Of a DNA stretch of 64,000 bases, positions 18,954 through 26,607 are shown piece by piece; position 1 is the first letter of the stretch, and each line of letters begins with the position of its first letter. The stretch is taken from positions 62,001 to 126,000 of the forward strand of contig NZ_SZQL01000016.1 of the NCBI RefSeq assembly GCF_005233845.1, read 5' to 3'. Under the pieces are notes generated by a model. It ran no database searches. It saw only the letters and a list, made by a program, of their open reading frames with translations, and was not told where the DNA came from. The DNA is from Ilyomonas limi. Its GTDB lineage: Bacteria > Bacteroidota > Bacteroidia > Chitinophagales > Chitinophagaceae. Position numbers and translations under genes: made by a program.

Positions 18954-20513
18954 ATGGTTAATAAGCAGCAGATTGTTAAGAGTGGCATCTGGCAGATGAT
19001 GAATACAGGTGTTATTTTTATTTCGCAGTTAGGCTACTATGCCATTTTAGCCCGTATGCTGCCTCATGCACAAAAAGAGTTTGGTGTGTTTGCCCTGCTA
19101 AACTCGTGCATGGTGTTTGGCAATGTAGTAGCCGAGGCAGGCATGGGCGACGCGTTATTGCAACGCAAGCATGTAGAACCGCAGCACAAAAATGCGGCAT
19201 TGTATTATAGTCTTGCAACCGGCGTTTTCTTTTACCTCATTTTATACATTGCTGCTCCCTGGCTCGCCGATTTTTATCAGCAACCTATATTATCATTAGG
19301 TTTACGGGTGATTGGCATCAGCTTCATTCTGTATTCTTTAGGATCTCCTTCTATCAACTTGCTGCAAAAAGAATTTCAATTTAAAAAAATATTCTTTAGT
19401 GACAGTCTCAGCCTCCTGGCTTCCAACGTCTTTGGTATCGTACTCGCTTATTATGGTTTTGGTGTAATGGCACTGGTGTACTCCACTCTGTTTTACAACA
19501 TAAGTAAAGTGATTATGTTGTGGATACAGGAGCCATTGCCGGTAAAAATCGGCTCTACCTGGCGCCACTACAAAGACCTGCTCAATTATGGTTTGCTCCT
19601 TACCGTTATACGCATTACCAACTACATCAATTTATCAGGCATCAACTTTATGTTGGGCAAAATTATCACTATACAGGAAGTAGGTATTTTTGACCGGGCC
19701 AACCGCATCTCCAATATTCCCGGGCGATATATTGGCGACATCGTTCAAAAAATATCTATGCCCACCATGGTAAAGGTGGATGGCGATGACAAGCTGTTCA
19801 ATGTTTATTACAAATCACTTTCGTTTTTGCATTCACTATTAGTACCAGTATCTGTTTTCTTTGGCGTATTCAGTATGCCTTGCGTACTCATTTTACTTGG
19901 GGACCAGTTTATCTCCGCCAATATGTCTTTAAAACTAATGCTTTTTGCACTGCCCTTCCAGATTTCCACCCGTTTGTCAGACGGCGTAATGCGGGTAAAA
20001 GGATTGCTGGTGCTCAATCTTAAACGTAAAATATTATCTACGATTATCCTGGTAGTATGTATGTATTTTGGCAGCTACTGGCACATTACCGGCATATCCG
20101 CAGGCTTTCTCATAGCTACGGTTATTAATTATTACATTATGATAGTAACGCTGCGTGGCGGGGTTTTCCCTGATAGCTGGCAGCAATTGTTGTTCAAACC
20201 TTTTATCAATGGTATCCCTTTAACCATTTATACCGTTGTTCCGTCTGTTATTTTGTACGAAGTGCTCAGGATTGGCTTGCATTTAAATGAGGTTGAATCC
20301 TTTTTGGTAATGGGAACGCTGGTAGGTTTATTTTTAGCATACGCATTTTTCAAAAAACCCAAATTGCTTGGTAAAGATTTCTTGCCAATCCGTGAAATAT
20401 TACTAAACAAGAATAAAAATAAAAAAGGGCACAGAAAACAATTGGCGCAAGATGAAGAAGCAGCGATAGTAGAACAAAAGGGCGAAAAGCCGGCGGTGAA
20501 AATTGATTTGTGA
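18954..20513 (+). CDS. Polysaccharide flippase (Wzx/MOP superfamily)
   Basis: A 519-residue inner-membrane protein with 12-14 hydrophobic segments, starting MVNKQQIVKSGIWQMMNTGVI with the typical first helix, and the conserved acid-and-glycine loop GVFALLNSCMVFGNVVAEAGMGDALLQRK around residues 43-71. It belongs to the Polysacc_synt/Wzx family that flips undecaprenyl-linked repeat units to the periplasm. The C-terminal ~40 residues are a charged cytoplasmic tail (Lys/Glu-rich). The gene follows the sulfotransferase almost directly and the next gene begins 16 bases after its stop, an operon arrangement. Its lipid-linked sugar substrate cannot be told from the sequence. Confidence 0.87.
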   Translation: MVNKQQIVKSGIWQMMNTGVIFISQLGYYAILARMLPHAQKEFGVFALLNSCMVFGNVVAEAGMGDALLQRKHVEPQHKNAALYYSLATGVFFYLILYIAAPWLADFYQQPILSLGLRVIGISFILYSLGSPSINLLQKEFQFKKIFFSDSLSLLASNVFGIVLAYYGFGVMALVYSTLFYNISKVIMLWIQEPLPVKIGSTWRHYKDLLNYGLLLTVIRITNYINLSGINFMLGKIITIQEVGIFDRANRISNIPGRYIGDIVQKISMPTMVKVDGDDKLFNVYYKSLSFLHSLLVPVSVFFGVFSMPCVLILLGDQFISANMSLKLMLFALPFQISTRLSDGVMRVKGLLVLNLKRKILSTIILVVCMYFGSYWHITGISAGFLIATVINYYIMIVTLRGGVFPDSWQQLLFKPFINGIPLTIYTVVPSVILYEVLRIGLHLNEVESFLVMGTLVGLFLAYAFFKKPKLLGKDFLPIREILLNKNKNKKGHRKQLAQDEEAAIVEQKGEKPAVKIDL

Positions 20514-20529
20514 TTTAAAACAGGAAGTT

Positions 20530-21975
20530 ATGAAAACGAATCTGACTTTTAATAAAGAAAAAATTATCCGGTTTATAGGTAGCGTTATGCTGGTAGGCGC
20601 TTTATATACTGCGCTGGTAGAGAACGACTCCAATTACATCCTGCTGGTATTTTTACCACTTGTGCTGATGGACCGAACTTTTTTAATTCCGCTCCTGTTT
20701 ACCATTCCGCTGGTTGAAGGCGTATTTATGACAGAATCCGGCGCATCCAATGCCGAAACGATAGCCATTGCTATGGTAGCGCCGGTTATAGGCTATGATT
20801 TACTTAGGAAAAACCGGGTAAACATTCCCATGAAGGTACTTGCACTTTTTGTTATATTTATTATAATGGAGATTGTAGGTTTTATCGTATATAAGCAGCA
20901 TCCATACATCAGCAAAACGGTAGCAGCTTGGGTAAACCTGCCTGCCGTACCGGTTACCGGTAAAACGATAGCAAGAGTGTTGAAGCTTATTTTCTTTATC
21001 GTATATCTGAAACTGCTTATCAATTATGGTAAAGAATATATTTATAAGGCACTCAGCCTGTACCGGCTACTTGCACCTTATATTATTCTTGCTATTGTAA
21101 TTTATACGCTTAAATACGGCATAGTTGCGGCAAATTTTGGTGGTATTATCCACTTTGGCGGTGCCTCGCATGGCGATTTTACCGCCTCACTCGATGCAAT
21201 TGCTGTTTTCTTATTTATAGCTATATTCGAAAAAAGAAAGAACTATTTCGAAAAGGTTCTCTCACTCGTTACCCTTGCTTTACTCTTTTACCTTATCATG
21301 AACATGGGTTCACGCAATGGATTGGTGAGTTTTATTTTTGTAACGGGCATCAGCATGATATTGGTCTTAGCCAAACGCAGCGGCTCCATGACCTTTTTAA
21401 TGATGCTGGCAGGCGTATTTGCAGTTGCTATTGCTGTTATTCTGTTTGCCGACTCCCCTACCATCAACCGCTTTGCTTACCAAATGGACGAAGCAAACGG
21501 GGGCGAAAGAGTTGATTATTGGGCGGCAGGTTTACGTGCTATTTCCGAAGCGCCGCTGTTTGGTATGGGTGGCGATGAAACATCTTCGCTTTATGTTGTA
21601 TCGAAATATACTTTGGTAGAGCCACACGTAATGCATAACACCTTCCTGGAGGTCGCAGTAGAATACGGATTGTTAGGCTTGCTCTTTTATATCATCTTTG
21701 TTTTTACCATTTTACGATGGGGATACAAAAGTTACATGTATGCCATCAAAACCAACGATCTTGTATTAGCAGCGCCGGCAGTTGCTTATACAGTATCTAT
21801 ATTCGCCGGCTTGTTTATCAGTCGTGTATGGGAAACACCACTGTGGTATTATCTCTGCCTTATTTTTGCCATTGGTACTTTATGGGTATTTCCGCAAACA
21901 AAGTTCAGCTTTCAGCGCAGAAGAAAGCAAGCATTACCCTCAACTACCGAACCCACCTATGCTTATGCAGATTAA
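20530..21975 (+). CDS. O-antigen ligase/polymerase family protein (Wzy/WaaL)
   Basis: A 481-residue polytopic membrane protein with about 12 hydrophobic segments. A large loop between late helices carries RFAYQMDEANGGERVDYWAAGLRAISEAPLFGMG, and the conserved His in EPHVMHNTFLEVAVEYGLLG is the hallmark of the Wzy_C/WaaL family. It polymerises or ligates repeat units in the periplasm. The start ATG at 20530 lies 16 bases after the flippase stop; an in-frame TTG at 20503 would overlap that gene. Polymerase versus ligase cannot be separated from sequence alone; next to a flippase and a Wzc the polymerase role is more likely. Confidence 0.82.
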   Translation: MKTNLTFNKEKIIRFIGSVMLVGALYTALVENDSNYILLVFLPLVLMDRTFLIPLLFTIPLVEGVFMTESGASNAETIAIAMVAPVIGYDLLRKNRVNIPMKVLALFVIFIIMEIVGFIVYKQHPYISKTVAAWVNLPAVPVTGKTIARVLKLIFFIVYLKLLINYGKEYIYKALSLYRLLAPYIILAIVIYTLKYGIVAANFGGIIHFGGASHGDFTASLDAIAVFLFIAIFEKRKNYFEKVLSLVTLALLFYLIMNMGSRNGLVSFIFVTGISMILVLAKRSGSMTFLMMLAGVFAVAIAVILFADSPTINRFAYQMDEANGGERVDYWAAGLRAISEAPLFGMGGDETSSLYVVSKYTLVEPHVMHNTFLEVAVEYGLLGLLFYIIFVFTILRWGYKSYMYAIKTNDLVLAAPAVAYTVSIFAGLFISRVWETPLWYYLCLIFAIGTLWVFPQTKFSFQRRRKQALPSTTEPTYAYAD

Positions 21976-22020
21976 GCTTGGTAGCAGCATATTTGCAAGA
22001 CAAGGGATTGTTTAAATTAA

Positions 22021-22644
22021 CTATGCGCTTACATGGAGCAAAAATTTTTCATCAAAGTAAGGCTCTTTAAACAGCTCGCTGATACGTACCACGTTAGGTC
22101 TTAAACCACTTTCATAAATTTCCTGTGCAAGATCACCACCTTTGAGGCAGATAAGCCCATTGCTTAACGAAGCTTCATTACCTTTCTTAAGCAATGGTTT
22201 TGTCCAGCGCCACAGGTCTTTCAGCGGTGCTACTGCACGTGATACAGCAAACTCGAACTTCCGGTTTTTTATGTCTTCTACGCGTGCGTGTTGCATTGTA
22301 ATATTTTTTATTCCTGCTGCCTCAGCAACTGCTCTTACCACTTTCATTTTTTTACCTATACTATCCACTAAGTGAAAATGTACTTCGGGGAAAAAAATGG
22401 CTAACGGCACACCCGGAAAACCACCGCCCGTACCAATATCTATCACCTGCATACCGCCGGCGAAATTGGCAACAGCAGCAATGCTCAAAGAATGTAACAC
22501 ATGATTTTCGTACAGGCTTTGAATATCTTTGCGCGAAATCACATTTATCTTTTCATTCCACTCGGTATATAATGGCTGCAAAGCGGCAAACTGCTGTAAT
22601 TGCTGTGGTGTAAAATCGGAGAAATATTTTAAAATAATATCCAT
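22021..22644 (-). CDS. rsmG: 16S rRNA (guanine527-N7)-methyltransferase RsmG
   Basis: A 207-residue SAM-dependent methyltransferase, the same length as E. coli RsmG, which methylates G527 in the 530 loop of 16S rRNA. The SAM motif is VIDIGTGGGFPGVPLAIF, preceded by NEKINVISRKDIQSLYENHVLHSL, a strongly conserved family block; FEFAVSRAVAPL follows. The start at MDIILKYFSDFTPQQLQQF fits the family; the longer frame to 22695 adds 17 residues including sequence from the upstream gene junction. It lies just downstream of the glycosyltransferase on the same strand. Loss of function gives low-level streptomycin resistance in other bacteria. Confidence 0.93.
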   Translation of the reverse strand: MDIILKYFSDFTPQQLQQFAALQPLYTEWNEKINVISRKDIQSLYENHVLHSLSIAAVANFAGGMQVIDIGTGGGFPGVPLAIFFPEVHFHLVDSIGKKMKVVRAVAEAAGIKNITMQHARVEDIKNRKFEFAVSRAVAPLKDLWRWTKPLLKKGNEASLSNGLICLKGGDLAQEIYESGLRPNVVRISELFKEPYFDEKFLLHVSA

Positions 22645-22698
22645 ATTTTTTTCAGTAAGCTGCCTTATAAACTTGCATTTAGCTTCTTTTTGCAACAG

Positions 22699-23814
22699 TT
22701 ATTTCCATTTTTTTGCAGGTTTTTTAAATAAGGATGGCATGAACAAAAGATAATATATCATCATCCATACATCAAACAAAAGAAAGTATGGCCAAAGGTC
22801 CCCTTCATTCAGTTGATTCATGCTTTTGTTCCAGACAAAAGCTACTATAGCAAGCCTTACCAGAAAGATAATCAACACCAGCCACCAATTGAAAAAAAAA
22901 GCGGCTAGGATAGCTAACGGATACATCAAAAAATTGGTAAGGCTATACAATCCCAACAAAAACTTGTGGCTGCGCCTGTAATACCTGGAAGTAGTATAGT
23001 GCCTGTTTTTTTGTTTTATCCATTCGCTCCAGGAAGTCTTCGGCTCACTCAACGTGTGCGCATCTTTATCAATAACAATCGCTGTGTTTTTGCTGGTAGC
23101 TACTTTATTAATAAACAAATCATCATCACCGCCGGGCACATGATTGATGGATGAAAAACCTTTATTACGAATAAAAATATTGCGTTTATAACTCAGGTTT
23201 CTGCCTACACCCATGTATGGCATGCCTGCGAGCGCAAAAGAAAAATATTGTAATGCAGTATGAAAAGTTTCGAAGCGGATGAACTTATTAAGCAGGCTTT
23301 TCTTTTTATAATAAGCACCGTAGCCCAATACAATGTCTATACCCGGCGCATAACCTTGCTGCATTTTCTGCATCCATTGCTCACTTGCAGGAATGCAGTC
23401 TGCATCGGTAAGCAATACTATTTCGTAACGCGTACTTTTGATACCCATAGAAAGCGGAAACTTTTTTCCGGGAATCATCAGGGCTTCCTGTGTAAGCGGT
23501 ATAACGTTTAAGTTTTTAAACCGTTTTTGAAACTCTTCCAGTATGTATTTGGTTTCATCCTCCGAGTTGTCATTCACTATAATAACTTCGTTCGTGGTAC
23601 GGTAGCTTTGAAAAAAAATGCCGGGAAGATTTTTTACCAGGTTATTCGCCTCGTTTTTAGCACAAATAATCACCGAAACCGGGTACTCCTGAGAAGTTGT
23701 TTTTACAGGTGGCACAAAATAAGCCAGCCGGCGAAAGAAATACAGGTAATAAAATACCTGCACTGCAACCACCAAACAAAAAAGTATGAAGAAGGTATAT
23801 GAAAGAAGGCTCAT
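22699..23814 (-). CDS. Family 2 glycosyltransferase, membrane-bound
   Basis: A 371-residue processive-type GT2. A single N-terminal TM (about residues 5-27) precedes the GT-A domain: YPVSVIICAKNEANNL (about 43-58), VIIVNDNSEDET, and the metal-binding DxD equivalent LLTDADCIPAS; GGDDDLFINKVA and the final QxxRH-like block WSEWIKQKNRHYTTSRYY follow. Three C-terminal membrane helices occupy about 285-360. This arrangement is common in Bacteroidota next to rsmG and it makes an unknown surface glycan or glycolipid. It faces away from the exopolysaccharide block 1 kb to the left, so I do not count it as part of that block. Confidence 0.88.
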   Translation of the reverse strand: MSLLSYTFFILFCLVVAVQVFYYLYFFRRLAYFVPPVKTTSQEYPVSVIICAKNEANNLVKNLPGIFFQSYRTTNEVIIVNDNSEDETKYILEEFQKRFKNLNVIPLTQEALMIPGKKFPLSMGIKSTRYEIVLLTDADCIPASEQWMQKMQQGYAPGIDIVLGYGAYYKKKSLLNKFIRFETFHTALQYFSFALAGMPYMGVGRNLSYKRNIFIRNKGFSSINHVPGGDDDLFINKVATSKNTAIVIDKDAHTLSEPKTSWSEWIKQKNRHYTTSRYYRRSHKFLLGLYSLTNFLMYPLAILAAFFFNWWLVLIIFLVRLAIVAFVWNKSMNQLNEGDLWPYFLLFDVWMMIYYLLFMPSLFKKPAKKWK

Positions 23815-23887
23815 GTAGTGTTACAGAGATTTGGCGGGCAAGTTATAAAAACCATTCATTCTCTACACTGTTATCACTTATTTCTTT

Positions 23888-24574
23888 TTACTCTTCCGGA
23901 TTGCCGTTATCCGCTTGTATCACCAAATTTCCGTTGCTGTTGATGGCTAAAGCAGTGATGCTTTCGGTGGTATTATCATCCCGCGGCTCTTCATTGTGCT
24001 GAATAACTGTTGGTTCGATGGTTTGCTCAGCCAGTATTTCTTTTATTTTAGGCAGATCTGCTGTGCTGTTGATGCCAAAATAATCCATAAAACTGCGGGA
24101 AGTAGTGTAAATTAAAGGTTTTCCCGGCAACTCTTCATTACGTCCTGCAATAATGATGAGTTCCTTTTCCAGCAGTTTTTGTATGCTGTAATCACTGTTT
24201 ACGCCGCGGATGGCTTCTATCTCACCCTTTGTTACCGGCTGGCGGTATGCGATTATTGCAAGCGTTTCCATAGCAGCGGTGGATAAACGTTTGAGGTGTT
24301 TTTCACCATTCAACTGCACAATGGTTTTATAAAAAGCTGGTTTGCTGAGGAATTGCCAGCCGCCGCCACTTTCCTTTACCTCAAACGGATAAAAATCGGC
24401 ACTATATTTTTCCTGAATGCCTTCCAAAGCGGCCTGCACCTGTTCGCCCGTAATGCGCTCTTCCATAAAGCCAAATGCATTATTAATCAGCTCTGCCACT
24501 TCATCAATATTCAGCGGCTTATCGCTTGCAAAAATGAGTGCTTCTATATGTGGAATGATTTCGGAAAGTTCCAT
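23888..24574 (-). CDS. scpB: Segregation and condensation protein ScpB
   Basis: A 228-residue winged-helix protein, the kleisin-associated subunit of the SMC-ScpAB condensin. MELSEIIPHIEALIFASDKPLNIDEVAELI is the classic start, and the second winged helix contains LSTAAMETLAIIAYRQPVTKGEIEAIRGVNSDYSIQKLLEKELI, the most conserved ScpB block. The frame extends 15 codons upstream into a terminator hairpin, so the internal ATG at 24574 is used. The last ~50 residues are a variable acidic tail. ScpA is not next to it here. Confidence 0.92.
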   Translation of the reverse strand: MELSEIIPHIEALIFASDKPLNIDEVAELINNAFGFMEERITGEQVQAALEGIQEKYSADFYPFEVKESGGGWQFLSKPAFYKTIVQLNGEKHLKRLSTAAMETLAIIAYRQPVTKGEIEAIRGVNSDYSIQKLLEKELIIIAGRNEELPGKPLIYTTSRSFMDYFGINSTADLPKIKEILAEQTIEPTVIQHNEEPRDDNTTESITALAINSNGNLVIQADNGNPEE

Positions 24575-24579
24575 GCGCA

Positions 24580-24617
24580 AAAAAGAAAAAGCCTGAACAT
24601 CCAACGAATATTCAGGC
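24580..24617 (-). terminator. Terminator of atpG
   Basis: Stem GCCTGAA/TTCAGGC (24591-24597 and 24611-24617) with a 13-base loop, followed on the minus strand by TTTTTCTTTTTT. It lies between the atpG stop and the scpB start and should separate the two transcripts. Confidence 0.8.
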
Positions 24618-24636
24618 AAATTTTATGTAAATAAAA

Positions 24637-25521
24637 TTAACCCTGCAATGCAGCCGCACCACTTACAATTTCGGTAAGCTCGGTAGTAATAGCTGCCTGG
24701 CGTGCACGGTTGTAGGAGATTTTAAGGTTACGCAACAACTCGTTGGCGTTTTCACTGGCTTTATCCATCGCTGTCATGCGAGCACCATGTTCACTCGCAT
24801 TCGCATCGAGTACTGCCTTATATAGTTGCGTATTTAGAATTTTAGGCATCAGCTCAGCAATCAGCTCCTCTTTATTTGGCTCAAAAATAAAGTCGGCTTT
24901 TCTGGCGCCAGGTTGCTTTTGCACTTTGGCTATGGGTAAAAACTGTTCTACCACAAATGCTTGCGTAGCAGCATTTTTAAACTGGCTATACACCAGTTCC
25001 ACCGCATCAAATTCACCGTTTTCAAAAGCTTTCATAGCAGCGGCAGAAACAGCCTGTACCTGCTCAAAACTGAGGCTTAAAAATAAATCTTTGAAATCGG
25101 CATTTGTCTTATAGCCAAAACGGGTAAGCGACTCATATCCCTTTTTACCCACATTCCAGATAGTTACATTGCTTTTGGCAAACTGTGCCGGATATTTAGA
25201 AGCGATAGCTGCCCGTGCAGCTTTTACAATGTTGGCATTGTAAGCACCGGCCAAGCCGCGATCGCTGGTAATAACAATTAGTAATACTTTTTCCACCGGG
25301 CGTTCTGTTGCCAGTTTTATGTTTACGTCGCCGCTGTCTATATTACTTACAATATTGCTCAGCATTTCCTGCAGCTTTTGTGCATACGGACGCATTTGCA
25401 TAATAGCATCCTGTGCACGCCTCAGCTTGGCTGCGCTCACCATCTTCATGGCTTTGGTAATTTGCTGTGTAGATTGTACCGATTTGATGCGGTTGCGAAC
25501 TTCTTTTAACTGGCCTGCCAT
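24637..25521 (-). CDS. atpG: F1Fo ATP synthase gamma subunit
   Basis: The 294-residue rotor shaft of F1. The N-terminus MAGQLKEVRNRIKSVQSTQQITKAMKMVSAAKLRRAQ is diagnostic, the central Rossmann-like part has ITSDRGLAGAYNANIV, and the C-terminal helix ends with SEHGARMTAMDKASENANELLRNLKISYNRARQAAITTELTEIVSGAAAL, as in all gamma subunits. In most bacteria atpG lies between atpA and atpD; here its neighbours are scpB and an ECF sigma gene, with its own terminator and a TACCTTTG box 40 bases upstream, so it is an isolated single-gene unit. Confidence 0.96.
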   Translation of the reverse strand: MAGQLKEVRNRIKSVQSTQQITKAMKMVSAAKLRRAQDAIMQMRPYAQKLQEMLSNIVSNIDSGDVNIKLATERPVEKVLLIVITSDRGLAGAYNANIVKAARAAIASKYPAQFAKSNVTIWNVGKKGYESLTRFGYKTNADFKDLFLSLSFEQVQAVSAAAMKAFENGEFDAVELVYSQFKNAATQAFVVEQFLPIAKVQKQPGARKADFIFEPNKEELIAELMPKILNTQLYKAVLDANASEHGARMTAMDKASENANELLRNLKISYNRARQAAITTELTEIVSGAAALQG

Positions 25522-25560
25522 ACTAAAGATTGTTTATAAAAGTAGTATTTTTTCGGGTGG

Positions 25561-25568
25561 CAAAGGTA
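25561..25568 (-). promoter_or_regulatory. Putative -7 box (TACCTTTG) of atpG
   Basis: Minus-strand TACCTTTG, 39 bases upstream of the atpG start. It fits the Bacteroidota -7 consensus and a short leader; no clear -33 TTG is seen at the expected distance. Confidence 0.5.
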
Positions 25569-25677
25569 AGGTTTTATGAGGAAATAAGTAAAGGAGAATT
25601 GAGCTATTCGCCACGTATGTAAGTACACAGGTATTACCAGAAGATTTTAGTTCCTAAAAACTATAGCTTACTACAAT

Positions 25678-25716
25678 AAAAAACTCCCTTCGCGCAAAAA
25701 ACGTAAAGGGAGTTTT
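25678..25716 (-). terminator. Bidirectional-looking terminator after the sigma factor gene
   Basis: Perfect 11-bp stem AAAACTCCCTT (25680-25690) / AAGGGAGTTTT (25706-25716). On the minus strand it ends in TTTTTTA, about 100 bases after the sigma factor stop. It has T residues on the plus side as well. Confidence 0.75.
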
Positions 25717-25815
25717 CAATTTGGCGTCACCTACGCAATGTTTTGTGTCTATGGCAATTCGCGTAACCGTAAGCTACACTATACATCAGCAGGTGACATA
25801 TAAGTTGAAATAATT

Positions 25816-26397
25816 TTACAAGGCAATTTGTTTTTCAGTCATCATCTTGCGCAAGTTAATCAAACCGTAACGCATACGTCCCAAAGCAGTGTTAATACTA
25901 CAATTGGTAAGGCGGGCAATATCTTTAAAACTCATATCGCCAAAGTGTCGCAACACAATTACTTCGCGCTGTTCTTCGGGCAGTTTATCCAGCATGATGT
26001 ACATTTTCTCATTGCTTTGCCGGCGCATCATTTTTTGCTCTGCGGTTTCTTCCACCACATTAATTACTTCAAAAATATCCTGGTTATCACTGGTAACAAT
26101 AGATGGCGCTCTTTTTACTTTTCTAAAGTAATCCACACACAAGTTGTGTGCAATGCGCATAGCCCATGGCAAAAATTTTCCCTCTTCGTTATAACGCTTG
26201 TTGCGTAGTGTATCTATGATTCTTATAAATGTTTCCTGAAACATATCTTCGGCCAGATATTTATCTTTTACCAGAAACAAAATAGAAGAATACAGTTTTT
26301 CTTTATAACGGGAAATCAGTGTCTCAAATGCATGCACATCGCCATCCTGAAATAGAAGAACCAACTGAGTATCAGAAAGGTTATTTAGTAGCCTCAT
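25816..26397 (-). CDS. ECF-type RNA polymerase sigma factor
   Basis: A 193-residue sigma-70 family protein with regions 2 and 4 only. Region 2 is about residues 20-90 (LISRYKEKLYSSILFLVKD, AEDMFQETFIRIIDTL, FLPWAMRIAHNLCVDYFRK); region 4 is about 130-185 (LPEEQREVIVLRHFGDMSFKDIARLTNCSINTALGRMRYGLINLRKMM). This subtype, with a very conserved region 4 helix-turn-helix, is common in Bacteroidota. No anti-sigma gene is adjacent, so control is likely not through a linked anti-sigma factor. Target promoters are unknown. Confidence 0.9.
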   Translation of the reverse strand: MRLLNNLSDTQLVLLFQDGDVHAFETLISRYKEKLYSSILFLVKDKYLAEDMFQETFIRIIDTLRNKRYNEEGKFLPWAMRIAHNLCVDYFRKVKRAPSIVTSDNQDIFEVINVVEETAEQKMMRRQSNEKMYIMLDKLPEEQREVIVLRHFGDMSFKDIARLTNCSINTALGRMRYGLINLRKMMTEKQIAL

Positions 26398-26607
26398 ACA
26401 GATGAAAAGAAGTTTTATTAAAACTTGTTTTTTAAAATGGTTGTTAAAAGTTCTGTTCGTGTATAATTTCTGGTATAGGCTATGTGTTTTGTATAAAACA
26501 ATGTGAAAATAGGAATAAGTTTGATGATAAAAAAATCACCAATTGTAAAACTTTTGCAAATAAAGCACATTTTAATATCACACGTACAATAGTTTAATAA
26601 AGTTATA

